Assembly: GCA_009761415.1 (NCBI GenBank)
Contig: QUOL01000019.1
Span: forward strand, 620,001-684,000
Direction of reading: 5' to 3'
From: Sarcomyxa edulis
Lineage: Eukaryota > Basidiomycota > Agaricomycetes > Agaricales > Mycenaceae
DNA: 64,000 nt
The position numbers and the translations under genes were made by a program. The notes below the pieces were generated by a model that made no database searches, was not told where the DNA came from, and saw only the letters and a list, made by a program, of their open reading frames with translations. The first letter of the stretch is position 1. Every line of letters starts with the position of its first letter. Below are positions 32,620-41,941 of the stretch, in pieces.

Positions 32620-34369
32620 TGTGATGAGGACTGCGGCGCTAGGAGTAGATGTGCTAGACTCCTAACTATAGTTCGCCTCTAGGGGGTAAGGTGACGTTTT
32701 CTCGGAGGGGATTTTACGTAGCGAGAAATCCTAATGCCCAATGACTTGTGTTTGGATAATGTGTCCGTAAAACGGTGGTGAGGTGGGTATGAGATGATGA
32801 GGTGTGAGGTAAGCTTCGGACTTGTAGGTTCGTTCTCGGTAGGCCGTTTAGAGGCTTCGGACAGCTATAGGTTCGTTCTTGGAAGACCTACGAAGGCCTC
32901 GGACAGCTTTCGGAGAGCTGATCGATGTTTTGGACGGCTTATAAAACGTCTTCGGAGAGCTATCGAGGGCTTCGGACAGCTATAAGTTCGTTCTTGGAGA
33001 ACCTACGAGGGCCTCGGACAGCTTTTGGTGAGCCGACCGATGCTTTGTATAGCTGAAAAACGTCTTCGGAGAGCTATCGAAGGTTTCGGACAGCTCTTGA
33101 ACTGATTTCGGAGAGCTTCGAGGGTTTCGGACAGTTCTGGACTGATTTCGGAGAGCTTCCTTTGTTCCGGGAGTGGTACTGCCGACTGAATCAAGTCCTT
33201 TTTCTCTTGTTTTGACCGACTCCTGTAATCGTTCCTTGTCTCGGTTTCAGAAGTATGAGAAAGAGATAGAATTCCTATAGAGAGTGACTGGGTAGTTGGT
33301 CGATTCGGGTATGTTCCTCTGGTTCTCGTCCACACTGGTTCTATCTACCGTTCTCCATGTCCTATCCTACTTTATATATGAATTCCTTCCCTGTCCTTGC
33401 CTAATTCTTCACCCCGAGTGCCATCCCAAGGTCCCCGAGATCTCCAATGATGAAACAGATCCGGTATTGGTTTTGATGTGTCCGAACCTCGCTCAGTGTG
33501 AAAGGTTAGGGCCTGAGGTGTTCTCTGAAAGCGTTGCAAGGTGAATTTGTGAAGGGATGAAACATGTCCGAGTGAGCAGGATGATGGGGAGCTTCCGATA
33601 GATTTTTCCAAGATGCGACGGCCAAAGTTGTCCGAGAAGAGTGAATTTGATGTGGGTTGCTAGGCGGAGACCTGTAGTGTCTTTGTTAGCGGGCGATACC
33701 TCGCTTACAAGTGCTGTGTCATGTGATAAACACAGAGGGAAGAATATTCCGTAGCACCACTTGGTCAGGGTGGACGGAGGTCTTAACGAGGCGTCCAGAT
33801 GCATGGAAAGGTGTGAATTGAGATCACAATGTAAAGGGAATATGTCCGATTTGATAGGAAGAACAGCTCAGGGCAGCAAGCATCACATTGGCGGTATGTC
33901 GACTGGTGGCAATGTTTTGTCGGTGAAGTATCTCTCGATGAGGTCTTCTAGAGGTGAAAGGGAACCTGCTGAAACGATTTGGGATCTGTCCGAAGGATCT
34001 AGGGGGCTGCGGAGAGGTGATCGAGTACATTGGGCCTTCGGTCAGGTGAAACAACGATAGGGAATTGGGTTCTGGCGGTAGATTTCCTTCGGAGAAGTTG
34101 TTCGTGTGTGATTTCAAGTATTCCGAAACGTTCTGAGACGTGACCGAAGGCGGGTTAGCGTTTGGTGAGTGGATGAAGAGGCCGCTTTCGGGGAGAAACC
34201 GTCAAGTAGCGGGTACTTGGTGTCTTTCAGTGTCCGGTCATTCGAAAAGTAAGTCGTTTGTGGTGATGCCACCAGTATCTCTGTAGTTAGCTATGTCTGA
34301 GGAGTCGCATAAGAGTAGGTTGTTGTATAGTTGTCGATTCCTTGGCTGGGGATGCTGGCATCCTCACAC
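32620..34369 (-). repeat. LTR 1 (3' LTR of body A)
   Basis: 1750 bp, bounded TG...CA. It recurs as LTR 3 (49929-51560) in the same orientation and as LTR 2 (46754-48502) inverted. It is a 3' LTR because a polypurine tract (AGGAGGAAG on the minus strand) touches its inner end. It contains two copies of a ~117 bp tandem unit made of CTTCGGACAGCT and CTTCGGAGAGCT words (about 32850-33083). Open frames of 60-110 codons on both strands are not thought to be genes. Confidence 0.85.
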
Positions 34370-34378
34370 TTCCTCCTA
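34370..34378 (-). other. Polypurine tract of body A
   Basis: Minus-strand AGGAGGAAG lies directly against the TG start of the 3' LTR. The same tract occurs at 51561-51569 in body C. This is where plus-strand DNA synthesis normally starts in LTR elements. Confidence 0.8.
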
Positions 34379-34475
34379 ACTTTTAAATATCGACCGTCCC
34401 CGGTCGATCATCCGGAGGGCAAACACAACAGCGTGTCCGTGACCGAAACAGGGCAAGGACGACCGGCCGAGGACC

Positions 34476-34482
34476 TATAAAT
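34476..34482 (+). promoter_or_regulatory. TATA box of cassette A
   Basis: TATAAAT, 52 bp upstream of the ATG at 34528; conserved in copy 2 at about 51668. Confidence 0.6.
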
Positions 34483-34527
34483 CCCAAGGTTAAGACAGCC
34501 AGAGCTTTCCTGAAAGCAACAAGCCAA

Positions 34528-35466
34528 ATGGATCCCATAGCAAAAGAACTCTTCTTTACGCGCTGCCTCGATCTAGACGGGATAGATGGCGATATTACGA
34601 TGGCAACTTTCCTCGGATACCTGCGTAACAATATCCGTCCCATGGTTCACCTAGTTGTTAGCTGCATTTTTCAGGATGCAGTGGCGGACGTTCTCCTTCC
34701 GGAGTTCTCGAGTCACGGTGTATACACGTTGAGAAAGCACGTTAAAATCTTGTGCCAGCACATGGTGAGTGCGTGTGCGCCTTTCAGGGGGTCCGTGCTA
34801 ATTGCGAAGGTCAAGGTATTCATGCTCAGACTTAGATGGGTACTGAAGGGGAGGTGCATGGACGATACCACGGAGCCGTTTCCCAAGGAAGCAGTGACCG
34901 CCGTTTACCAGGTGCAGCGGTGCGTCCACGTCGTAGGGTTTTCCGGGGATCAGGACGAGGACGAGGCACATAAGATCGACGTTATCTTGTACTTCATAGA
35001 AGAATATGCCCGCCGATCGACATTCGGCGTCGCTTTCGATTACATCGAGGCGGACCCGCGTGGTCGGTTCCATGCGCATGCCGTGTTGAAGAAGCATCCA
35101 TACAGCGGTCCCAGGGTACATCGAGATGGTACGATTAGTACGGACAGGGGCAACAGCCTCGAGGGGGAAGAAAATTCGGCTAACAACGAAGACGAAGGCA
35201 TATCCGTCATAAGTATTGCAACGGACGACGGGGACGAAGAAATGGAGGTGGCCGAGGTAGAAAGGGCCTTGTCCGGTAAGAATTCTGACACTTTAGCGGT
35301 GCGGCAACGAGCTGATCGGAGAGGTACAGTCCAGCCACTCGCGAGCTTGGCAACACACGGGGCATTTCGCCTGCTTTTGGAGACGTTATCCGAAGAGGAG
35401 AGGAACGGTTTGATTGGCGGGGCGGCGATTATCGAACAGGGACTAAACAATTTGTCGGGGGCATGA
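34528..35466 (+). CDS. Antisense cassette A, array protein, copy 1
   Basis: Open from 34528 to 35466 as 312 residues, or 297 if the 45 bp candidate intron 34765-34809 is removed; that intron sits where cassettes B-E have theirs, after ~79 codons. The first part carries the shared pattern MATFLGYLRNNIRPMVHLVV and LRKHVKILCQHM. The second part is helical (YFIEEYARRSTFG), followed by an acidic stretch (EEGISVISIATDDGDEEMEV-like) and a helical end. It lies just inside the 3' LTR on the strand opposite to pol. No known family. Copy 2 at 51720-52658 is nearly identical and open. Confidence 0.62.
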   Translation: MDPIAKELFFTRCLDLDGIDGDITMATFLGYLRNNIRPMVHLVVSCIFQDAVADVLLPEFSSHGVYTLRKHVKILCQHMVSACAPFRGSVLIAKVKVFMLRLRWVLKGRCMDDTTEPFPKEAVTAVYQVQRCVHVVGFSGDQDEDEAHKIDVILYFIEEYARRSTFGVAFDYIEADPRGRFHAHAVLKKHPYSGPRVHRDGTISTDRGNSLEGEENSANNEDEGISVISIATDDGDEEMEVAEVERALSGKNSDTLAVRQRADRRGTVQPLASLATHGAFRLLLETLSEEERNGLIGGAAIIEQGLNNLSGA

Positions 35467-35526
35467 GGCGGCAAGAAGAGGGAAGGGTTCGGAGAGGTGA
35501 TCGAAGGCATGCAGTCATCATGTACA

Positions 35527-35532
35527 TATAAA
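35527..35532 (+). promoter_or_regulatory. TATA box of cassette B
   Basis: TATAAA, 35 bp upstream of the ATG at 35562; conserved in copy 2 at 52719. Confidence 0.6.
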
Positions 35533-35561
35533 CGACGAGTCCTTTCGTGTTGAAAATCGAA

Positions 35562-36151
35562 ATGCCTGCCCGCAGTATGCAAATGGCTCGCGAGAGGCTC
35601 TGCGACTACTTCATGACGCTGAACGTCCCATCCTTTATTCGACCCGTGTTCTATCCGCACGAGGGCTTCGATGGATTCTTTCGCAAACGCCTTCGTATGA
35701 TGTTCGGTGTCATCCAGGCGACGCTTCCCCATAGGGTGACAGCATTTCCCGATGACACCGATAGCGTTATCGGGCAATATACGCTGTCGAGGCGGCTTAT
35801 GCGGTTTTTCGTCGAGAACGTTGTACGGGCTTCCACCGTTTTTCAGCGGGGCAACGCAGAGATACTAAAAAAAAATATCCTTCTGCGCAGGAACTCATCG
35901 TTGCATACCGTCAGCGGGCCAGGACCGATGCCAACGCCGCCGAATTTAAAATTCCTTCAGAGGTATCCCGTATGATGGAGTTCAGTCTTATCGTTTATGA
36001 CAAGGTCGGATTTCATGGGGACTGGGCCCTCAGCAGCGTCGGTCAGAGGAGGGAAATGCTTCAATCACTAAAAGACGAGGCCGACGTTAACGCTTCATTG
36101 ACTGGCGGGGCAAAGGAGTATCCCGAATTTGAGGACCTGGTGTTCTGGTAA
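35562..36151 (+). CDS. Antisense cassette B, array protein, copy 1
   Basis: Exons 35562-35822 and 35891-36151 give 173 residues across a phase-0 intron. Exon 1 has the shared pattern GFDGFFRKRLRMMFGVIQ and ends LSRRLMRFFVENV. Exon 2 starts ELIVAYRQRARTDANAAEF and has MMEFSLIVYDKVGFHGDW, similar to the second parts of C and E. The intron holds an A-run that differs in length by 4 bp between copies, while both exons keep exact length. This supports both the intron and selection on the protein. Function unknown. Confidence 0.65.
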
Positions 36152-36394
36152 GCAGGCGCCGTCGGTCTCGTTCTTTGGGCCCCTCAGAGGGATACTAATA
36201 GTCGGAAATTCGCATTTTAGAGCGCACGCGTAGCGGGGAAGCTTTCCTGGATGTGACCGAGGGGTTTTGTCGTCGTTGGTACCTTAACGGATAAACACTC
36301 CTTTCGCGTGCCGCGTTTGAATATCTTGTAGTTTATGGAATGCACTGTCGGTTCGGAGGGCAACGACGGTCTCGGGCAGCCTCCCAACCTCCTT

Positions 36395-36400
36395 TATAAA
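36395..36400 (+). promoter_or_regulatory. TATA box of cassette F
   Basis: TATAAA in the next spacer of the array, conserved in copy 2 at 53585-53590. The gene it serves is only partly resolved. Confidence 0.5.
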
Positions 36401-36481
36401 GGGTACCGATGTCCGATGATTCCACCCGCTGTGCGCAGACATTTGAATCGCGGACAGTTCGTAACTCCGTCAGCGGCTCTT

Positions 36482-36962
36482 GATGAGAGGAAAGTTCAGA
36501 GGGAAGGCGAGTGAGATGAGAACGGAGAGAGGTTATTAATGCTTTCAGAGCTTTTCTCCTTTACAATTTCGCTATATCGCTCAGTGGCCTGGTCATCATT
36601 TCGTTCTTCCGTAGCCTCGCCTTTATACGATGTCAGGATGATCTTCTCGTCCCGTTCAATAACTCGGCCGGCGCAGGATGCTGTTCTCTTCTTCAAGATG
36701 ATGCAGTTGCATTTCTACAGCGCTCAAAGCCGACAGCCGTCAAGCGCCAGTGGCTTCATGAAGTCATGGCCGTTTAGATCGAGGTGGCTTGCGTCCTGAT
36801 CGTCGTTGTTCTTACGGCGCAGTTGAGACTGTTCGGGTTAATACGCGTGCGAGTGATGTGACCGCGATCTTGCGAAATCTTTGCGAAGGAACAAGACACG
36901 GCGAAGTGTATCAGGTGAGGCAAGGACCTGCGACAATAGTCGAAAAGATGGTCCCAGGGTAG
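36482..36962 (+). pseudogene. Antisense cassette F, unresolved or decayed array member, copy 1
   Basis: Between B and C there is a TATA box followed by coding-like pieces that I could not join into one clean gene. One piece reads LSELFSFTISLYRSVAWSSF (open 36539-36799). A probable last exon at 36823-36962 follows a GCGCAG acceptor and reads ETVRVNTRASDVTAILRNL and GEVYQVRQGPATIVEKMVPG to a stop. Copy 2 has the same pieces at about 53672-54152, with small changes. It may be a real gene with more introns or a dead cassette. Confidence 0.35.
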
Positions 36963-37162
36963 CGGCGCGACGTGGCGGCCAGCTCGTGTTCTTTTGCATG
37001 TGGCATTCGCAATCGTTCCGTGAGCATCTATACCGAAGAACATGCGTCTTTACTGCTTCTGATAAGGCACGGTCCGGAAATTCCAACGGTTAACAGTGGC
37101 TGCACGGAGTCCGTCCGGACACCTCTTATCGGTCCGAGACGTCAGTCCTAAGTCCGATGAGG

Positions 37163-37168
37163 TATAAA
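37163..37168 (+). promoter_or_regulatory. TATA box of cassette C
   Basis: TATAAA, 49 bp upstream of the ATG at 37212; conserved in copy 2 at 54353-54358. Confidence 0.6.
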
Positions 37169-37211
37169 GAACGCCAGCTGGCGCAGGATAGCCATCGTTA
37201 TTCCAGCCAAA

Positions 37212-37807
37212 ATGTCGCATGTCGTTAGTTCATCGTTTACTCAAGCTCTCCGAGACGAGTTTTTGTCGTACGCTCAACCTCCTGAAGTTCTTGCCGGGGA
37301 TTTCGCTCCTACCGAGGGCTTTACAAATTTCCTTCGGTTCCGCCTCCGCCCTATGATGGAGATCGTCGAGCGGGGGTACGCGGCTTATCTTATAACGAGT
37401 TCCCCGAGAGACACCGTTGAACCAATCATATGGAGCGAGACGAAAGGCTGGTTCCGCATCGTGTTGGATCATTTGGTAGGCGTCCGTGGTTCACTCGGTG
37501 AGCTTCGGAGTGTTAACCTTACGTCTTCTAGGATGCCATTCTACGGTTTAGGGATAGGGTGACGGCAATTGGCCGAGGAGACGAGGCCGTGGTTCCGTCA
37601 GAAGCGTTGCGCCTCGCAAGCATGGTGCAGCTATTCCTTATCCATCACGGAGTTGAGCTCGGGTACGATGAGGATGTACTTGTGAAGAGGAAGGATTTAA
37701 CGAAGGAGTTCCTTTGGTCTATCGTCCCTGTAATGCACCGAGAGGCAGTTGCCGTGGAATTTCCGGAGTTCGTGATACGGTTGGCAGGGGAGGGTACGGG
37801 CAAGTAG
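37212..37807 (+). CDS. Antisense cassette C, array protein, copy 1
   Basis: Exons 37212-37475 and 37532-37807 give 179 residues with a phase-0 intron (56 bp). Exon 1 shows GFTNFLRFRLRPMMEIVERG and ends WFRIVLDHL. Exon 2 has ALRLASMVQLFLIHHGVELG, followed by YDEDVLVKRKDL, close in pattern to exon 2 of cassette E. No signal peptide or membrane helix is evident; both parts look helical. Function unknown. Copy 2 at 54402-54997 is open with almost no change. Confidence 0.65.
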
Positions 37808-37845
37808 AAGGGGTGTCCGATAGCTGAATAGCGCGATATTTTTAG

Positions 37846-37851
37846 TATAAA
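37846..37851 (+). promoter_or_regulatory. TATA box of cassette D
   Basis: TATAAA, 47 bp upstream of the ATG at 37893; conserved in copy 2 at 55036-55041. Confidence 0.6.
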
Positions 37852-37892
37852 GAGGGTGAATCAATTCCTCCGTACAGGTCACCGCAGAGCCC

Positions 37893-38611
37893 ATGAAAAT
37901 TATGGAACCCCTACACCAAGTCCTTTTGAACACTCTTGCCCAAGAGGCAGCAACGTTCGATATCCTTGATCGTGACGGAATGATTCACTATCTCAGGTGC
38001 CTCCTGCGCCCCGCTGTCGGCCTCGTTGCCGATTTTATATTCCGTGAACTCGGGCCCGATGGCTACTTCGTAGCTTTAACTGGTCGCGAGAGGGTTCCCT
38101 ACTACTGCAATGCGCAAATCGTGTTGCTCCTCGCGGTACGTTGGTCTAAACTCGACCCTTAGCGATCTCATTGTTTAACGGGTTTTCACTTGATCGGTAA
38201 CAGGTCCATTTCCACAGCCAGTGGCAGGAGCTGAACAAGCAGGACAGGCGTTTATACATGATTCCGTCCGAGATGAATAGAACGATTAGCCATTTGCGCT
38301 TGATTTGTCGGGCTGTCCGAATTCAGCCAGCAAGCCCCATTCATTGGGAGGTCGAAGCCGTCCGAGCTCTTACCGAGCTTAGCATACGCGCCCTGGCAGC
38401 TTACGCGTCGGCTGAAGATGCCTTCGATTGGCCGGAGTACGAGAAGCCCGGGGATGCCGCGTTGGAAAGCGCGATGACCAGATCGATCCGTCTCGATCTC
38501 CTCGAAAGGGTCGTGCCTAAGCGCGTTGTCGTAGTCGAGGGGGAGTCCGAAGGTGCAGGATATAGCGACGGGGAGGACTGGCCAGGGTCGGAGGAGGAAA
38601 CGACGGAGTAA
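37893..38611 (+). CDS. Antisense cassette D, array protein, copy 1
   Basis: Exons 37893-38135 and 38204-38611 give 216 residues with a phase-0 intron. Exon 1: MIHYLRCLLRPAVGLVADFI, ending QIVLLLA. Exon 2 begins VHFHSQWQELNKQDRRLYMI and ends in an acidic tail (EDWPGSEEETTE). One single-base length difference between copies falls inside the intron; the exons match in length. Function unknown. Confidence 0.65.
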
Positions 38612-38655
38612 AGTAACGCTCCCAGAATCATATGCCACTTATTGTAGTCTGCATA

Positions 38656-38661
38656 TATAAA
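38656..38661 (+). promoter_or_regulatory. TATA box of cassette E
   Basis: TATAAA within TATATAAA, 57 bp upstream of the ATG at 38713; conserved in copy 2 at 55845-55850. Confidence 0.6.
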
Positions 38662-38712
38662 CCTCCCCGAATCGTTTGCTCTGATCCTTAAGTCAGTAAA
38701 GTTCCATCGACG

Positions 38713-39648
38713 ATGTCCTTTATTCTCCGTTTGTCTGCAAATCGCTTTCCCGAAAATCCCCAGGATCCCGACCTCGAGAATGAGAGGTCTCCGACCACCA
38801 TCTGGTCTCGGTCAATTCGTAGCCTCCTAGGCATCGTTCATCTCTCCGTTAATGGGAGGTGTCCGACGGACGTTCCTCTCGAGGAAAGGCTCTGGGTCAG
38901 GACCCTCCTCACCCGGATCGTCAATTACGTAGTAAGCGGCTCGCTTGTTTTTCCTTCATCGTTCCTCTTTCAACATCGTCCGTCCAGCATCAAGCTATGA
39001 AGCTCCGAGCCTCCGAAGCCATTAAATCAGGTTCTTGGGATACCATTCCGATTCCCGCTCAAGCCACTACTACCGTCGCCATGCTCGAGTTCTTTCTGAA
39101 GAACTTTGGTTTCGAGGGGGACTACGTTGCGGTCAACGTTAGGAACGTTGGGTATCTTTTATCGTCGGTGAAGAGCGAGATGGTTGCCCAGGCGCGTTTT
39201 ACTTATTTCTTGGTTCTCATCCTTCGTTGATTTATCTCTTTTCGTCCTTTTCTAGGTCGGATACGTCGGAACCGCCCTGGATTTCGATGGATTTGAGTCG
39301 TCCGATGCGTACAACATGTACGGCGTGCTTCCCGAAATGAAGCAGCAGCAAGTTAATGACCTGCTCAGATCGCGGGCGGCTTTCGTTCCCAATCCTATTC
39401 TTCCCGCTCCTCAATATCCTCTTGTCCCTTTCGTCGCGAGGTTTCCCGTGAAAGAGGGCTTTGAAGAGGTCCGTCTTCACGGAGATGTTCCCGATCCTCG
39501 TCTCGGAGGCCTCCACCAAGTTCATTTCGGCCCTGGAGCTTTCGGACAGGTAGATCCTCGGAACGCTGCGACGCGTGGGAGAGGTCGCGGAGGGGCAAGG
39601 GCTAATCGTCGAGGAGCTGGAGCGGTACCTGATACTACCATTCTGTAG
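38713..39648 (+). CDS. Antisense cassette E, array protein with RG-rich tail, copy 1
   Basis: Exons 38713-38931, 38988-39182 and 39256-39648 give 268 residues. Exon 1 follows the array pattern (WSRSIRSLLGIVHLSVNG, ending LLTRIVNYVV). Exon 2 has VAMLEFFLKNFGFEGDYVAV, matching cassette C exon 2. Exon 3 ends in an Arg/Gly-rich tail (RGRGRGGARANRRGAGA), a composition often seen in RNA-binding or nucleocapsid-like proteins; this is suggestive only. The second intron starts GTTGCC, a weak donor. Copy 2 at 55902-56837 keeps all exon lengths. Confidence 0.62.
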
Positions 39649-40321
39649 ACCGTCCGATGAGTTTCCGATTCCTTGTCTCTGTAAAATAAATGCCTGATAA
39701 CAGGCGCATAATTCGTTCATAATTTTGCATAGTGTGAGACCCAGCGTCTCGGTCTCCTTGTAAATCTGTAAAACGTCGTGAGTTGCATACTTTTATCATA
39801 TCAGCGCATAATTGGGTTCGGTCTGCGTCGGTAGATCCGCTGGCCAGCCAGATCTACCGTCTCCGAACCCCGCATAGTCGTTTTTCTTCCAATTTCTTTC
39901 GATCGTTTGTCGTCCGTGGTCTTTTCGCAGTATTTCGTCACTGTGTACAGGAGAGCCGTCGCTCTCTATCCGTTCCGTATTTGAGGTTATAAGCCCCATG
40001 CGCCAACCATACTATTCTTTCTTGCTTGTCTCGTATTTCGGTTCTTCGTATTTCTTCCTTTCGTGTTCTTCCAATTTGACGTTCGTATTTTGACTTCCAG
40101 GTTTAATTCATTCTCCCTCCCCTTTTTCTTCCACCTTATAGACCATCGTTCTTCTTTCTTGTGAGCGGTTGTTTACCAAAGGCTTTATCGTTTCGGCAAC
40201 CGATTCGGCTTCTTTCCACGTGGCTGGAGATATCCGGGCTGAGATTTATCTGGGAGAGTTCTTTTGTTCTCGAAACCTCTTTTCGTTACAGTATCCTTTT
40301 TCACTTCGTCAGGAATCAGAT
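39649..40321. other. Spacer between cassettes E and G
   Basis: T-rich, probably the promoter and 5' leader of gene G. The copies are alike up to about 40100, where copy 2 carries a long T run and sequence divergence rises sharply. Confidence 0.45.
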
Positions 40322-41788
40322 ATGTCGTCCACTACCCGTACGTCGACTGGAAGGTTCAACCGGTCAATTTATGGTTTGTGAACTCCTTCATTGTCTATGT
40401 CGGTTTGCTAACGAATCTTGTTCAGATATTCTGGATGGCACCGTTGCGCAACCTCTCTTGTCCGCCCTCTCTGGCGATGTCGATTTACGAAACCTCTCGG
40501 CTAGTCAGCGGAGCGCCCTTGTATCCACTAGACGAATTCCCGGGTCACTTTTTGGCGTGTACAGGCAGCTAATGCCTGATCGTATCACGAAATCATCGAA
40601 GGAATTGAGATCCATGATGTTTAACCTTTTATCGATCGGTTATCCCAGCACGCCACCAGCTTGCTTCCACAATTTCCCGGAGCTGAATTCTTCTGTCATA
40701 AAGTTCATCAACAATTTTCCCTACGTTCCCGACTTTATTCTCGAAGCTATTTCGTATAATCTTCCGCGCACCATGGTTATTGCTAGCTGCGATCCTGAGC
40801 TTTCGAGCGACGAACCAGCCGATTCTTGTAAGTACTCCTCCCGGGCTCGTAGGTTAATTATTAAAACTGCTCGCGCCCGAATGGTTTAGCCACTAGTGAT
40901 GTCGAACCCGAAAGTGACTCCCCAAGGAAGAAGCAGGCCAGGCGGTCTACCCGTCGGTCGAAAAAAATCACAGGCTCCCCTGTACCCAGAATCACCGTGC
41001 TTCCAGCAGCTGAGGCTCATCGAGCACTTTCCTCGGCACGGCAGAATCAGAGAGGCAGGAAGAACCGTCTCTACTTTATTCGAGCCAGAGTCGGTCCTTC
41101 CTTTGCTTCATTTCATATTTTTAGCCGGCTGACTCCCTTCTTTCAAGGACTACCGATGCTCTGAATGTATTCGCGATGATGTTCCTTGCCTCGGTTTCAG
41201 ATCTCGGCCATGCGACTTCTGCGAAGGAAAGCAATCCGCTTGCAGTCTCGCAGATGGAGAAGATAATCTCAGTAAGCCTTTTCTTCAGGGCGACGGGTAT
41301 AATTGAAACCGTAGAAATTTCCCTTTTTAGGCGAATCAATGGCTCGCGCTACCGGTTGCATCAAGGTCCTGAAGAAGCCCGAGATGGTTTCAAGTGACGT
41401 CTCTGGTGAAGCTAGAATCCTAGCAAGCCCAATCGCCAGTTCGTCAGCCCGTCCCGATTTTCATAACGCCGCCCCTGGCCCGTTTCCGCGTATCGACCCA
41501 GGGCGTCCAATTATTCGCCTGTCTCCGGAACATCATCCTCAACCGCAGTCTGAATCCAGTATCGCACGCAGCGAGAAGATGGATGCCGTCGTTCGCGATT
41601 CCAGGTCCCGCCTTCTTGATGGTGCCAGGGATTCGTCTGCTTTCGGCGTGCTAAGCCCCGTTGTCGTCGATCATATGACCCCGATTATTGATCAGGTGAT
41701 GAAGGACATTAGTTTGGCATATCGCGTGTTAATCGAGGATGCTATCGACGAGGCGGATGAAGAGGAGATCGCAATGGCGTTTTTGTAA
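40322..41788 (+). CDS. Antisense gene G, cysteine-motif (zinc-binding-like) protein, copy 1
   Basis: Exons 40322-40373, 40426-40827, 40890-41089, 41148-41271 and 41331-41788 give 411 residues with all phases matching. The N-terminal half is helical (DILDGTVAQPLLSALSGD, YRQLMPDRITKSSKELRSMM). Exon 3 is basic (RKKQARRSTRRSKK), a likely nuclear signal. Exon 4 is a six-cysteine motif, C-x2-C-x6-C-x6-C-x2-C-x6-C (DYRCSECIRDD, PCDFCEGKQSAC), resembling fungal zinc clusters in spacing though not identical. The C-terminus has SRSRLLDGARDSSAFGVLSP and an acidic end. It might bind nucleic acid. It converges on integrase, with 153 bp between stops. Confidence 0.62.
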
Positions 41789-41941
41789 CATAAGTCCATT
41801 TTCTTGCATTTCTTCTTGCTTGTTTCATTAGTTTGTCACGGATCCCAGCCTTGTATACCTTTCTCTCGCCGAACGGCACTTTCCTAATGTATAATATGAA
41901 TCGATATTTGTTAAATAAGCCGGATGAGCGTGAATTGAAAA

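Noticed and set aside
32620..34369. Open frames of 60-110 codons on both strands of the LTRs (for example 33761-34060)
   Set aside because: They recur only because the LTR is repeated three times; they overlap each other on both strands, contain the tandem units and show no coding pattern.
41339..41788. Separate 149-residue gene starting near 41339 (and at 58573 in copy 2)
   Set aside because: It joins in phase to the cysteine exon of gene G in copy 1. Copy 2's apparent ATG start arises from a one-base deletion.
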